From Roseomonas sp. HF4 (GTDB lineage: Bacteria > Pseudomonadota > Alphaproteobacteria > Acetobacterales > Acetobacteraceae), in assembly GCF_005222755.1 (NCBI RefSeq), contig NZ_STGD01000005.1, positions 124,001 to 188,000 of the forward strand: DNA of 64,000 bases. Reading direction: 5' to 3'. Within the stretch, counting starts at the first letter, position 1; each line of letters starts with the position of its first letter. The notes below the pieces were generated by a model. It was not told where the DNA came from. It searched no databases and was given only the letters and a program-made list of their open reading frames with translations. Below are positions 22,778 through 36,098 of this stretch, in pieces. The position numbers were made by a program, and so were the translations under genes.

Positions 22778-23223
22778 GGCGTGTGGTCGTAGGTGATCCA
22801 CGTGGTCCGCTTCGCCAGCCGGTCGTAGACGCCGCGGCCGCGGTAGTTGTCGTCGGCCGTGATCCAGCGGACCACCGACCAGCCGCGGTCCTTTGCCATG
22901 GCGCCGAGGTGCAGGATCAGCGCGTCCGCCACGCGCCGCCCGCGCGCGGCGGGGTCGACGAAGATGTCGTCGAGGAAACAGCCGGTGCTGGCCGAGAGCG
23001 GCCGTGCGAAGGGCCGGTAATGCGCAATGCCGACCGGCGTGCCGTCGAGTTCCGCGACCAGGCCTTTCACCTCGTGCCCGGGGTCGTGCAGCCAGGACCA
23101 CACGCGGTCCCGCATCTCGGGCGTCTGCGTGACGCGGTAGAACTCGGCGTAGCCGGCATAGAGGCGGTCCCAGGCGGCGCGGTGGTGCGGTGCCGTGGGC
23201 AGGATGCGAATCGTGTCGGTCAT
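22774..23223 (-). CDS. GNAT-family N-acetyltransferase
   Basis: This 149-residue protein has GNAT layout with the acetyl-CoA loop region IFVDPAARGRRVADALILHLGAMAKDRG and a C-terminal beta strand with WITADDNYRGRGVYDRLAKRTTWITYDHTP. ATG 23223 overlaps the stop of the hydrolase gene (ATGA) and its stop overlaps the MmgE/PrpD start. The acetyl acceptor is unknown. Its strict coupling to catabolic-type genes may be functional or incidental. Confidence 0.82.
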   Translation of the reverse strand: MTDTIRILPTAPHHRAAWDRLYAGYAEFYRVTQTPEMRDRVWSWLHDPGHEVKGLVAELDGTPVGIAHYRPFARPLSASTGCFLDDIFVDPAARGRRVADALILHLGAMAKDRGWSVVRWITADDNYRGRGVYDRLAKRTTWITYDHTP

Positions 23224-24116
23224 GGCGGGGTCCCGGCGAGGGCGGCGGAGAAGAAGGCGATCGCGTCGGCGTGGAAGGCCGCGAGGAAGGCCGCGCGGTC
23301 CTGCCCCGGCGGATCGGCGCAGAGGAAGGGCAGCGCCGCGTGGCGCTCGGCGTCGCAGGGCGGCAGGAAGACCCAGTGCCCGGCGCCCTCCACGACCTGC
23401 GGCACCGGCCGGCCGGGCAGCAGGGGCGCGATGGCCTCGGCGTGGTGCGGCTCGGCCAGCACGGTGTCGGCGCCCGCGCGCCAGATGCGGATGGCGGTGG
23501 CGGGCGGCACGGGGGCGAGCCCGTCCGGCGCGAACAGGAAGCCCAGCGCCGGCGCCGCCAGGATCGCGGCGCGGATGCGCGCATCGGCGGCGCCGAAGGG
23601 CCCGGCCCCGTCCCGCGCCGCCGCCAGCGCCGCCTGGCCGAAGGGGGAGGCGCAGAGCCGCTCCTCCGGCGCCGCCGCACACAGCGCCGGCCAGCGCGCC
23701 GGGTCGGCCCGCCCGCCCGCCAGCAGCAGCGCCGCGGTCGCGCCGGCCGAATAGCCGAAGACACCGATCCGCGCCGCGTCGATCCGGGGCTCGGCGGCGA
23801 CCAGGTGGTCAAGCACGCGCCCGGCGTCGCGCGCGCGGACCGCCATGCGGGCGAAGGCGTTCGGCGCGGCGCGGTCGGCCACCTGCGTGAAGGCGGCGGC
23901 GGCGATGCCGGCGCCGGCCAGCGCCGCAGCAAGCGGCGCGTGGTCGGCCCAGCCGCCGCCCGCGCCGTGCAGCAGCAGCACGAAGGGCACGCGGCCGTCG
24001 CTCGGCGGCAGCCAAAGCCGCCCCTCCAGCGCCGGTGTGCCGGCAACCGTGACGGGTGTCTGCGCGGCGGCCGGCGTGGCGATCAGCGCCGCCGCCAGCA
24101 GGAACGCGCGCAGCAT
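23220..24116 (-). CDS. Secreted alpha/beta hydrolase (dienelactone hydrolase-like)
   Basis: This 298-residue protein has a signal peptide (MLRAFLLAAALIATPAAAQ) and an alpha/beta hydrolase core with the oxyanion strand VPFVLLLHGAGGGWADHAPL, the nucleophile elbow GVFGYSAGATAALLLAGG, and a late His in VVEGAGHWVFLPP. The assignment to the dienelactone hydrolase or PET-hydrolase-like group is approximate. ATG 24116 shares one base with the cupin stop (TGATG). The substrate is unknown; periplasmic export suggests an ester taken from outside. Confidence 0.82.
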   Translation of the reverse strand: MLRAFLLAAALIATPAAAQTPVTVAGTPALEGRLWLPPSDGRVPFVLLLHGAGGGWADHAPLAAALAGAGIAAAAFTQVADRAAPNAFARMAVRARDAGRVLDHLVAAEPRIDAARIGVFGYSAGATAALLLAGGRADPARWPALCAAAPEERLCASPFGQAALAAARDGAGPFGAADARIRAAILAAPALGFLFAPDGLAPVPPATAIRIWRAGADTVLAEPHHAEAIAPLLPGRPVPQVVEGAGHWVFLPPCDAERHAALPFLCADPPGQDRAAFLAAFHADAIAFFSAALAGTPP

Positions 24117-24442
24117 CACCCCTCCCCGCCCTCGGGGCCGTAGAAGACGACCCAGACGGCGAGGTCGTCGGAGAAATCCTCGAAGCGGTGCTCGGCCCCG
24201 GCCGGCACCCAGATCATGTCGCCGGGGACGAAGGGCGCGCGTTCCCCGGCGCAGAAGAAGGTGCCCTGTCCGCGCACGACGACATAGGCCTCGTCGCGCG
24301 TGTGCGGCGCCTGGGGGTCGGTGCCGCGCGGGGCGTACCAGCGGGCCTCGAAGCTGCCATGGCCGAAGATGCGGGCAGAGGCGCGGCCGGGCTCGTTCGG
24401 CGCTGCGGCGGCCTCTGCGGCGGGGAAGACGAAGCGGGGCAT
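24116..24442 (-). CDS. Cupin-domain protein
   Basis: This 108-residue single-domain cupin has metal-binding motif 1 in PQAPHTRDEAYVVVRGQGTFF and motif 2 in PGDMIWVPAGAEHRFEDFS. ATG 24442 (MPRFVFPAAE) is preferred; the frame is open to a TTG at 24478. It heads the five-gene overlapping chain that ends with the Bug receptor. Small cupins of this type can be isomerases, dioxygenase-like or ligand-binding; no specific function can be assigned. Confidence 0.8.
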   Translation of the reverse strand: MPRFVFPAAEAAAAPNEPGRASARIFGHGSFEARWYAPRGTDPQAPHTRDEAYVVVRGQGTFFCAGERAPFVPGDMIWVPAGAEHRFEDFSDDLAVWVVFYGPEGGEG

Positions 24443-24511
24443 GGCGGCGATGCTGCGCGCGCGGGGCGCCTCGGGCAACAGCGAGGGGGCGCCGCCCCTC
24501 GAACTCCCCCG

Positions 24512-24533
24512 CCAAGGGCCGAAAGGCCCTTGG
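24512..24533 (-). terminator. Strong hairpin between nudix and cupin genes
   Basis: CCAAGGGCC and GGCCCTTGG form a perfect 9-pair stem closed by a 4-base loop (TTTC on the minus strand), 11 bases after the nudix stop. A second GC-rich hairpin follows (GGGGC/GCCCC at about 24485-24498). No U tract is present. It probably ends the gcv-nudix transcript and separates it from the cupin-led operon. Confidence 0.5.
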
Positions 24534-24544
24534 AACCCGAAACT

Positions 24545-25101
24545 TCAGAAGGTCACGCGGCCGGCAGCGGCGAGCGCCAGCAGCAGGGAGGCGACGTGGG
24601 TGGATTGCTGCACCTCGCCCTCGCGGACCAGGCGCAGCACCTCGGCCACGGGAATGAGCTCGACCGCGATCTCCTCTCCGTTGTCGAAGGATTGCAGGCC
24701 GACCGACGCGGCACCCAGGGCAAGGACGGTGTGCACCCGGTTCGTGTGGGTCGCGGGGTTGGGGCGCAGGCTGGCGACATGGCGGAACTCCCGCCCGCCA
24801 TGACCCGTCTCCTCGAGGAATTCGCGGCGCCCGGCGGTGACGGGGTCGGCATCATCGGCTTCCATCACGCCGCCGGGGAGTTCGAGATGCACCTCCCCGG
24901 CCGCATGGCGGTACTGGCGGTTCATCACCAGCCGGTCGTCGTCGGTCAGCGCCACGACATGCACCCAGTCGCGGTATTCCAGCACGTAGAACGGGTCCAC
25001 CACGTCGCCCGTGGCGGCGACGCAGGAATCGGCGCGAACCCTGATCCAGCGATCCGCCAGCACGATGCGGCTGGCGGTCACGGTCCACGGCTTGAGCGCG
25101 G

Positions 25102-25105
<4 letters not shown>
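24545..25105 (-). CDS. NUDIX hydrolase
   Basis: This 186-residue protein has a Nudix box with a slightly altered spacing: [17 protein letters not shown] followed by [10 protein letters not shown]. The core REFLEETG is intact, but the upstream Glu position is Asp and one extra residue is present. The layout resembles ADP-ribose pyrophosphatases ([30 protein letters not shown]). ATG 25105 overlaps the gcvP stop (ATGA), making it a coupled fourth gene of the glycine cleavage operon. The substrate is unknown. Confidence 0.85.
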
Positions 25106-27998
<2,893 letters not shown>

Positions 27999-28002
<4 letters not shown>

Positions 28003-28376
28003 GCCAGGCTGTCCACGTAGGCCGCGTAGGCGGCCTCGTCCATCAGCGCCGCGACCTCCTCCGCATCGGCGGCCTCGATGCGGAAGAACCAGCCATCGCT
28101 GGTGGGGGCGGCGTTGATCGCGCCGGGATTGTCGGCCAGCGCGCCATTCACCTCGACGATGCGCCCGGCGATCGGGGCATAGACGTCGGACGCCGCCTTC
28201 ACGCTTTCGACCACCGCGACCGCCTCGCCGGCGGCGACCTCGCGGCCGACCTCCGGCAGGTCCACGAAGACCACGTCGCCCAGCGCGGTCTGCGCATGGT
28301 CGGTGATGCCGACGGTGGCGACGCCGCCGTCGAGCCGCACCCATTCATGGTCCTTGGTGAATTTCGTCTCACTCAT
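27999..28376 (-). CDS. gcvH: Glycine cleavage system H protein
   Basis: This 125-residue lipoyl carrier has the lipoylated lysine in [20 protein letters not shown] at about residue 63 and the N-terminal [13 protein letters not shown] typical of GcvH. It shuttles the aminomethyl group between the P, T and L proteins. It lies 12 bases after gcvT. LipB, which helps load the lipoyl group, is encoded at 19714-20376. Confidence 0.97.
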
Positions 28377-28388
28377 GGGATCTGGTCC

Positions 28389-29498
28389 TCAGCGGGCGTA
28401 GCGGTGGGGGACGAAGGGCATGGGGGCGACGCGGGCGGGGACCGCCTTGCCGCGCACCATCAGGTCGAGGGCGGTGCCGTCCGCGGCATGGTCGCGCGCG
28501 ACGTAGCCCATGGCGACCGGGCCGTTGATCGAGGGGCCGAAGCCGCCGGACGTGACCTCCCCGATCGCGGCACCGCCGGGGGCGTGGACCGGGGTGTGGC
28601 CGCGCGCGGGCTGGCGGCCTTCGGGGCGGATCCCGACGCGCAGGCGCGTCGTGCCGCTCGCGAGTTCCTCGCGCACGCGTTCGGCGCCGGGGAAGTTCCA
28701 TTCCATGCGGCGGCGCTTGCCGATGGTCCAGGTGAGCGTGGCCTCGACCGGGCTCGTCGTCTCGTCGATGTCGTTGCCGTAGAGGCAGAGGCCCGCTTCG
28801 AGGCGGAGCGAATCGCGCGCGCCGAGGCCCGCCGGCGCGACGCCGGGCAGCGCCAGCAACGCGCGGGCGAATGCCTCGGCCTGGTCCGCCGGGACCGAGA
28901 CCTCCACGCCGTCCTCGCCCGTGTAGCCGGACCGCGAGACCAGGGCCGGCACGCCCGCGATGGTGAAGGCGCCGACCCCCATGAAGGACAGGGCGGCGAT
29001 GCCCGGTGCCAGCGTCGCGATGGCGGCCACCGCCTGCGGGCCCTGTAGCGCGATCAGCGCGCGGTCCGGCAGCGGGCGCAGCGAAACGCCCGCGGGCAGA
29101 ACCGATTCGATATAGGGCAGATCCACATGCTTGCGGCTGGCGTTGACCACCAGGAACAGCCGGTCGCCCATGTTGGCGACCATGAAGTCGTCGAGGATGC
29201 CGCCCTCGGCCATGGTCAGCAGGCCGTATTTCTGGCGGCCGGGCTTGAGGATCTGCACATCGGCCGGCGTCACGCGCTCCAGCGCGGCGGCGGCGCCTTC
29301 GCCGACCAGTTCCGCCTGGCCCATGTGCGAGACATCGAACAGCGCGGCAGCGGCCCGGCAGTGCAGGTGCTCCTGCATGATGCCGGCGGGGTACTGCACC
29401 GGCATGGCGTAGCCCGCGAAGGGCACCATGCGGCCGCCCAGCTCGCGGTGGAGCGACGCCAGCGGCGTGTCGAGGAGCTGTTCGGTCGAATCGGCCAC
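28389..29498 (-). CDS. gcvT: Aminomethyltransferase, glycine cleavage T protein
   Basis: This 369-residue T protein starts at GTG 29498, preceded by GGGAGG on the minus strand. Motifs include TPLASLHRELGGRMVPFAGYAMPVQY, LFDVSHMGQ, RSGYTGEDGVEVSVP and LGARDSLRLEAGLCLYGNDID. It transfers the one-carbon unit to tetrahydrofolate and releases ammonia. The open frame extends upstream through the riboswitch but is not protein-like there. It is the first gene of gcvT-gcvH-gcvP-nudix. Confidence 0.96.
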   Translation of the reverse strand: MADSTEQLLDTPLASLHRELGGRMVPFAGYAMPVQYPAGIMQEHLHCRAAAALFDVSHMGQAELVGEGAAAALERVTPADVQILKPGRQKYGLLTMAEGGILDDFMVANMGDRLFLVVNASRKHVDLPYIESVLPAGVSLRPLPDRALIALQGPQAVAAIATLAPGIAALSFMGVGAFTIAGVPALVSRSGYTGEDGVEVSVPADQAEAFARALLALPGVAPAGLGARDSLRLEAGLCLYGNDIDETTSPVEATLTWTIGKRRRMEWNFPGAERVREELASGTTRLRVGIRPEGRQPARGHTPVHAPGGAAIGEVTSGGFGPSINGPVAMGYVARDHAADGTALDLMVRGKAVPARVAPMPFVPHRYAR

Positions 29499-29539
29499 GG
29501 TGCCTCCCGCCGCGATGCGGCGATTGGGGTTCAGTTCCG

Positions 29540-29730
29540 TGGCCCCCCTCTGTCCGATGACCTGAGAGATTCGGCGGGCGGTATCTCCTCGCCTTACTCC
29601 GTCGGTGCCGTGGCAAGCGTGCCACGGGCTTTCCAGAGGCCCCTTCCCCGCGCGGCCCTGTCTGCCTGAGCGTTTCCGGGGGCCGGTTGCGCCTTCGGCG
29701 GGGGCGTTGCCGCCCCTCTCTCCCGCGCGG
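29540..29730 (-). promoter_or_regulatory. Glycine riboswitch (apparently tandem) upstream of gcvT
   Basis: The minus-strand leader carries two aptamer-like blocks. The 5' block (about 29650-29728) reads GGGAGAGAGG ... CGCCGAAGGCGCAACC ... GGAAACGCTCAGGCAGACAGGG. The 3' block (about 29541-29640) reads CCTCTGGA ... GCGAGGAGATACCGCCCGCCGA, ATCTCTCAGGT and CGGACAGAGG, and its CCTCTG/CAGAGG ends can pair. These are hallmark conserved parts of the gcvT glycine riboswitch. It should raise expression of the cleavage operon when glycine is high. Exact ends are approximate. Confidence 0.9.
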
Positions 29731-29782
29731 GATCTACGGGGTGCGCCTTCATGACGGATCGGACGCGCCGGCGCAACGTCCA

Positions 29783-30346
29783 TCAATCGATGCGCCGCCA
29801 GGCCTCCACCACGCGCGGCGGGTCGAGCGCCATGCGCCAGGCGCAGCCGGCCGCCGGCACGTCATGCGCGCGGTCGATCGGAAGGCCGGCGAGCGCGCAC
29901 ATCAGTAGCGTGCCGGTCCCGCCATGCCCGACGAGGACGAGGTCCCCCGGCCCGTGGCCGGCCAGGATGTCGCTTGCCGCCGCAAGGACGCGCGCCTGAG
30001 CGTCGATGGCGCGCTCCCAGCCCGCGATGCTCTCGGCCGGGCGCGCGAAGAAGGCGTCGGCGAGCCGCTCGAATTCGGCCTTCGGCCGATAGCCGGTGCT
30101 GCTGCGGTCCATTTCCGCCAGGCCCGGATGGACGTGGACCGGCAGGCCGAAGCGCGCGGCCAGGATGCCGGCGGCCTCGATCGCCTTGGTCTCGTCGCTC
30201 GCCCAGACCGCGGCGGGCGGCCCGATGCTCGCGGCAAGCCGCCGCATGCGCGCGATCCCTTCCTCCGCGAGGTGCCAGCGCGGCACCGGCACGACAGGAT
30301 CGATGACGACCTCGGGATGCGCGACGAACAGGCCCTGGCGGCTCAC
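29783..30346 (-). CDS. Histidine-phosphatase-family protein, HPEV variant
   Basis: This 187-residue protein starts at GTG 30346, overlapping the lipoprotein stop (GTGA). The usual RHG motif is replaced by FVAHPEVVIDPVVPVPRW. Other family parts remain: WASDETKAIEAAGILAARFG, HPGLAEMDRSSTGYRP with the acid, and VLVGHGGTGTLLMCALAG with the second His. I recall a subfamily with this HPEV start. Loss of the first Arg may alter or reduce catalysis. The substrate is unknown. Confidence 0.75.
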   Translation of the reverse strand: MSRQGLFVAHPEVVIDPVVPVPRWHLAEEGIARMRRLAASIGPPAAVWASDETKAIEAAGILAARFGLPVHVHPGLAEMDRSSTGYRPKAEFERLADAFFARPAESIAGWERAIDAQARVLAAASDILAGHGPGDLVLVGHGGTGTLLMCALAGLPIDRAHDVPAAGCAWRMALDPPRVVEAWRRID

Positions 30347-30882
30347 CGCGGCCCGCGGCGCCGGTTCAGCGCCAGTTGCTCCGGCGTCAGCTGGAAGGAC
30401 ACGCGGACATTGTGGTTCTCGACGAGTCGCTCGTCGGCGCCGAAGGTCAGCGTCAGCGGGCGGCTCTCGACCCGGGTGCGATTGACGTTGGACGCGAAGT
30501 CGATGGGTGTCCTGAATTCCTGGCGGTCGATGATCTGGCTGTCGGTCGCATCCGTCACGGCCACGAACCAGGGCAGCACGACCTGGCGGCCGGCGCCGGC
30601 CGGCCCGCGCTCGACCTCGAAGACCGCCGAGATCGCCACCGCCACGCCTTCGCGCCGGCGCGTGTAGTCGCACCGGGCGTTGAAGCCGATCAGCCGGGCA
30701 TCGAAGGTCACGTCGATCAGGTCCTGCCCGCCGCCCGGGCGGAACAGCGTGAGGTCGGCGCCGTCGGCCAGCACCGTCACGCGCGGGCAGGGCGCCGGTG
30801 CATTGCGGGCGGAGATGCCGCTGCCGCCACAGCCCGCCAGCACCGCCGCGCCGGCCAGCCCCACGATCGTCCTGCGCCACAT
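30343..30882 (-). CDS. Predicted lipoprotein
   Basis: From ATG 30882 (MWRRTIVGLAGAAVLAGCGGSG) this is a 179-residue protein with a clear lipobox, VLAGC, at about residues 15-19, so it should be lipid-anchored on the cell envelope. The mature part is beta-rich without a family I recognise (LIDVTFDARLIGFNARCDYTRRREGVAVAISAVFEVERGP). It overlaps the phosphatase start and faces away from ispH. Confidence 0.75.
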   Translation of the reverse strand: MWRRTIVGLAGAAVLAGCGGSGISARNAPAPCPRVTVLADGADLTLFRPGGGQDLIDVTFDARLIGFNARCDYTRRREGVAVAISAVFEVERGPAGAGRQVVLPWFVAVTDATDSQIIDRQEFRTPIDFASNVNRTRVESRPLTLTFGADERLVENHNVRVSFQLTPEQLALNRRRGPR

Positions 30883-30987
30883 GAAACCCACGGTTCCGTC
30901 CCCCTTTGACCCCAGGCGCCCCGTCTATAGTGTGCGGCCCGCCCGGGACAGGCCGCAACCTGCCCCCAGACCCCGGACCGCAAGACC

Positions 30988-31944
30988 ATGACCGTCCAGA
31001 AGCCCCGCCTCCATGTCCTTCTCGCCGGCCCGCGCGGCTTCTGCGCCGGCGTCGACCGCGCCATCAGGATCGTGGAGGAGGCGCTGAAGCGCCACGGCCC
31101 GCCGGTCTACGTCCGCCACGAGATCGTGCACAACCGCTTCGTCGTCGAGGGGCTGGAACGCCAGGGCGCCGTCTTCGTCGAGGAGCTGGACGAGATTCCG
31201 GACGACGGCCAGCCGGTCGTGTTCTCCGCCCATGGCGTGCCGAAATCGGTGCCCGCGGCGGCGCAGCGGCGGGAGATGTACTTCCTCGACGCCACCTGCC
31301 CGCTCGTCAGCAAGGTGCACCGCGAGTCCGAGCGCCACCATGCGCGCGGACGCCACCTGCTGCTGATCGGCCACGAGGGCCACCCGGAGGTCGTCGGCAC
31401 CATGGGCCAGGTGCCGGACGGCGCCATGACGCTGGTCGAGGATGCCGCGGCCGCCCGCCGCGTCGCGCCGCCGCCGGGCGTGCCGCTCGCCTACACGACG
31501 CAGACGACGCTGTCCGTCGACGACACGGCAGGGATCGTCGCCATCCTGCGCGAGCGCTTCCCCGGCATCGAGGGCCCCGCGAAGGAGGACATCTGCTACG
31601 CGACCACCAACCGCCAGGCGGCGGTGAAGGCCGTGGCGGCACGGAGCGACATCGTCGTCGTGGTGGGCGCGCCCAATTCCTCCAATTCCGTGCGGCTGCG
31701 CGAAGTGGCCGAGCGCGCGGGCGCGCCGCGCGCCGTGATGGTGCAGCGCGGCGCCGAACTCGACCCCGCCCTCGCGGAAGGCTGCGCGACGCTCGGCATC
31801 ACGGCCGGCGCATCGGCGCCCGAGGTGCTGGTGCAGGAAGTGCTGGACCGGCTGCGGGACCGCTTCGACATCACGACGGAGGAAGTGGTGGTCGCGGTCG
31901 AGGACATCGTCTTCCGCGCGCCGCGCATGCGCGCCGTCGCCTGA
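30988..31944 (+). CDS. ispH: 4-hydroxy-3-methylbut-2-enyl diphosphate reductase
   Basis: This 318-residue IspH has the three conserved iron-sulfur Cys residues in [25 protein letters not shown] and [10 protein letters not shown], plus the family motifs VFSAHGVP and GHEGHPEV. It makes isopentenyl and dimethylallyl diphosphate in the last step of the MEP pathway. The stop shares one base with the thrB start (TGATG). The order ispH-thrB-rnhA is common in alphaproteobacteria. Confidence 0.97.
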   Translation: MTVQKPRLHVLLAGPRGFCAGVDRAIRIVEEALKRHGPPVYVRHEIVHNRFVVEGLERQGAVFVEELDEIPDDGQPVVFSAHGVPKSVPAAAQRREMYFLDATCPLVSKVHRESERHHARGRHLLLIGHEGHPEVVGTMGQVPDGAMTLVEDAAAARRVAPPPGVPLAYTTQTTLSVDDTAGIVAILRERFPGIEGPAKEDICYATTNRQAAVKAVAARSDIVVVVGAPNSSNSVRLREVAERAGAPRAVMVQRGAELDPALAEGCATLGITAGASAPEVLVQEVLDRLRDRFDITTEEVVVAVEDIVFRAPRMRAVA

Positions 31945-32915
31945 TGGCGGTCTACACCGAAGTTTCGGACGAGGCGCTGCGCGCCTTCCTGTCGGACTAC
32001 GCGCTCGGCGAGCTGCTCGCCTTCCGCGGCATCGCCGAGGGGGTCGAGAATTCCAACTATGCGCTGAAGACCGAGGCCGGGGATTTCATCCTCACGCTGT
32101 ATGAGAAGCGCGTCGATCCGGCGGAGCTGCCGTATTTCCTCGGCCTCATGGACCACATGGCCGCGCGCGGCTTGGCCTGCCCGACGCCCGTCCATGCGCG
32201 GGACGGGCAGGCGTTGCGCAGCCTCGCCGGGCGACCGGCGGCGATCGTGACCTTCCTGCCCGGCGTCTGGCCGCGCCGGGTGCGGCCCGAGCATTGCGCG
32301 CCGCTCGGCCGCGCGCTGGCCGAGATGCACCGGGCGGGGGAAGGCTTCGCGCCCGAACGGTCGAACGCGCTCGGCCCCGCAGGCTGGGCGCCGCTGCTCG
32401 ATGGCTGCCGCGCGCGGGGGGACGAGGTGCAGCCGGGCCTGGTCGCGGAACTCGATGCGGCGCTGGTCGGCATCCTGGCCGCCTGGCCGGCGCCGGGCGC
32501 GCTGCCGCGCGGGCACATCCACGCCGACCTTTTTCCCGACAACGTCTTCTTCCTGCCGGGCGCGGACGGCAAGCCGCGCGTCTCGGGGCTGATCGACTTC
32601 TACTTCGCCTGCACGGAGCTGCTGGCCTACGACGTCGCGATCTGCCTGAACGCGTGGTGCTTCGAGCCGGACTTCTCCTTCAACGCGACCAAGGCACGGG
32701 CGCTGGTCGCCGGCTACGACGCGGTGCGGCCCATGGGCGCGGCCGAGCACGCGGCGCTGCCGGTGCTCTGCCGCGGCGCGGCGCTGCGCTTCCTGCTGAC
32801 GCGACTGTTCGACTGGACGCACACGCCGGCAGGGGCGCTGGTCACGCGCAAGGATCCGCTGGAATACCTGCGGAAGCTGCGGTTCTTCGCGCAGGGCGAG
32901 GGGCTGGGGCTGTGA
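31944..32915 (+). CDS. thrB: Homoserine kinase (phosphotransferase-fold type)
   Basis: This 323-residue protein is the aminoglycoside-phosphotransferase-fold homoserine kinase (ThrB2-like). Visible are [29 protein letters not shown], the catalytic [14 protein letters not shown], and the metal-binding [25 protein letters not shown]. It phosphorylates homoserine for threonine synthesis, complementing ilvA, which consumes threonine. Translation is coupled to ispH. Confidence 0.94.
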   Translation: MAVYTEVSDEALRAFLSDYALGELLAFRGIAEGVENSNYALKTEAGDFILTLYEKRVDPAELPYFLGLMDHMAARGLACPTPVHARDGQALRSLAGRPAAIVTFLPGVWPRRVRPEHCAPLGRALAEMHRAGEGFAPERSNALGPAGWAPLLDGCRARGDEVQPGLVAELDAALVGILAAWPAPGALPRGHIHADLFPDNVFFLPGADGKPRVSGLIDFYFACTELLAYDVAICLNAWCFEPDFSFNATKARALVAGYDAVRPMGAAEHAALPVLCRGAALRFLLTRLFDWTHTPAGALVTRKDPLEYLRKLRFFAQGEGLGL

Positions 32916-32931
32916 GGCGAGGAAATCGCGC

Positions 32932-33051
32932 GGGGGAGGAGAACCTCCCCCGACCCCCATCCCTTCTTTGGCACCTGGCGCGCGGCCTCGCGGGGCCTAC
33001 GCCAAATGACAAAGAAGGTTGGGCGGTTCGGGGGGAAGCTCCCTTCCCCCC
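32932..33051. repeat. REPIN-like inverted repeat, copy A
   Basis: This 120-base element between thrB and rnhA has two arms in opposite orientation. The left arm is a small hairpin (GGGGGAGG AGAA CCTCCCCC), then CCCCCATCCCTTCTTTGGCACCTGGCGC. The right arm, read in reverse, repeats the pattern with changes. Copies at 46641-46766 and 58446-58614 share the same plan and the core GGCACCTGGCGC. It contains no coding capacity. Confidence 0.75.
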
Positions 33052-33057
33052 GCCCTC

Positions 33058-33507
33058 ATGACCGACCCGCGCCCCCTGGTGGAGATCTGGACCGACGGCG
33101 GCTGCAAGCCGAATCCGGGCCCGGGCGGCTGGGCCGCGATCCTGCGCTTCGGCGAGCACGAGCGCGAACTGACGGGCGGCGAGCCCGAGACCACCAACAA
33201 CCGCATGGAGCTGACCGCGGCGATCATGGCGCTGGAGGCGCTGAAGAAACCCTGCCGCGTCGCGCTGCACACCGACAGCGAATACGTGCGCAACGGCATC
33301 AGCCGCTGGATCCATGGCTGGGTGCGCAGCAACTGGCGCAACGCGGCGAAGGAGCCGGTGAAGAACCTCGACCTTTGGCAAAGGCTGCTGGCGGCCGCGA
33401 AGCCGCATGAGGTGGAATGGCGCTGGGTGCGCGGCCATGCGGGGGACCCGATGAACGAACGGGCCGATGCGCTGGCGACGGCGGCGCGGGACGCGGCGGC
33501 GGGCTGA
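33058..33507 (+). CDS. rnhA: Ribonuclease HI
   Basis: This 149-residue RNase HI shows all catalytic acids: Asp in [18 protein letters not shown], Glu in [18 protein letters not shown], Asp in [13 protein letters not shown], and Asp in [16 protein letters not shown]. It degrades the RNA strand of RNA-DNA hybrids. ATG 33058 gives the normal N-terminus; earlier in-frame codons lie inside the repeat element. Confidence 0.97.
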   Translation: MTDPRPLVEIWTDGGCKPNPGPGGWAAILRFGEHERELTGGEPETTNNRMELTAAIMALEALKKPCRVALHTDSEYVRNGISRWIHGWVRSNWRNAAKEPVKNLDLWQRLLAAAKPHEVEWRWVRGHAGDPMNERADALATAARDAAAG

Positions 33508-33544
33508 GCCGGCCCGGCGACCGGCGCGGCACGGAAAGCTCGCA

Positions 33545-33577
33545 CCCGGGCGCGGCGTCAATCACGCCGCGCCCGGG
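33545..33577. terminator. Bidirectional terminator between rnhA and katG
   Basis: A perfect 14-pair stem, CCCGGGCGCGGCGT with ACGCCGCGCCCGGG, encloses the loop CAATC. It lies between the convergent rnhA and katG stops. No long T-run is present on either side, but the very stable hairpin and its position fit a shared terminator. Confidence 0.7.
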
Positions 33578-33591
33578 CACAGTTGCCTCGC

Positions 33592-35820
<2,229 letters not shown>

Positions 35821-36072
35821 CTAAGTTCACTGACGTGGCCGGCGACTCGCCGCCGGATCCGGTTTGTCGGACAGCCCGGCGCCGAGAAGGGCGCCAATGC
35901 TGCCGTGCGCGTTCAAGACCGCCGTCCTGTAGCAAAATCGCCGAGGCGGAGCCATGCCACCCGCTGGCCGCGCGCACGCCACGGGGCGTGATCGCCGGCC
36001 GCACCCGGTGACTCGGCGGGTCTTGCTTCACGGCACCCTACCAAATCCGGACCATTAGTTTAAGATCGATCT

Positions 36073-36091
36073 CCTGATTGCTACGATCAGG
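36073..36091. promoter_or_regulatory. LysR-type palindrome just upstream of oxyR
   Basis: CCTGAT-N7-ATCAGG is a perfect interrupted palindrome with the T-N11-A type core of LysR sites, 7 bases before the oxyR ATG. The rest of the 296-base katG/oxyR region is relatively AT-rich next to it (TTAGTTTAAGATCGATCTCC). It is a good candidate for OxyR autoregulation and possibly katG control; the full four-part OxyR site was not resolved. Confidence 0.5.
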
Positions 36092-36098
36092 TGAGCTT

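Noticed and set aside
21455-24046. A single 863-codon frame that would fuse MmgE/PrpD with upstream sequence
   Set aside because: Upstream of 22777 the frame is a shadow of the GNAT and hydrolase genes, both of which have clear motifs and start/stop overlaps in another frame.
24485-24533. Possible fourth copy of the REPIN-like element
   Set aside because: It has GC-rich hairpins but lacks the CACCTGGCGC core and the long inverted arms, so it is treated as a terminator region.
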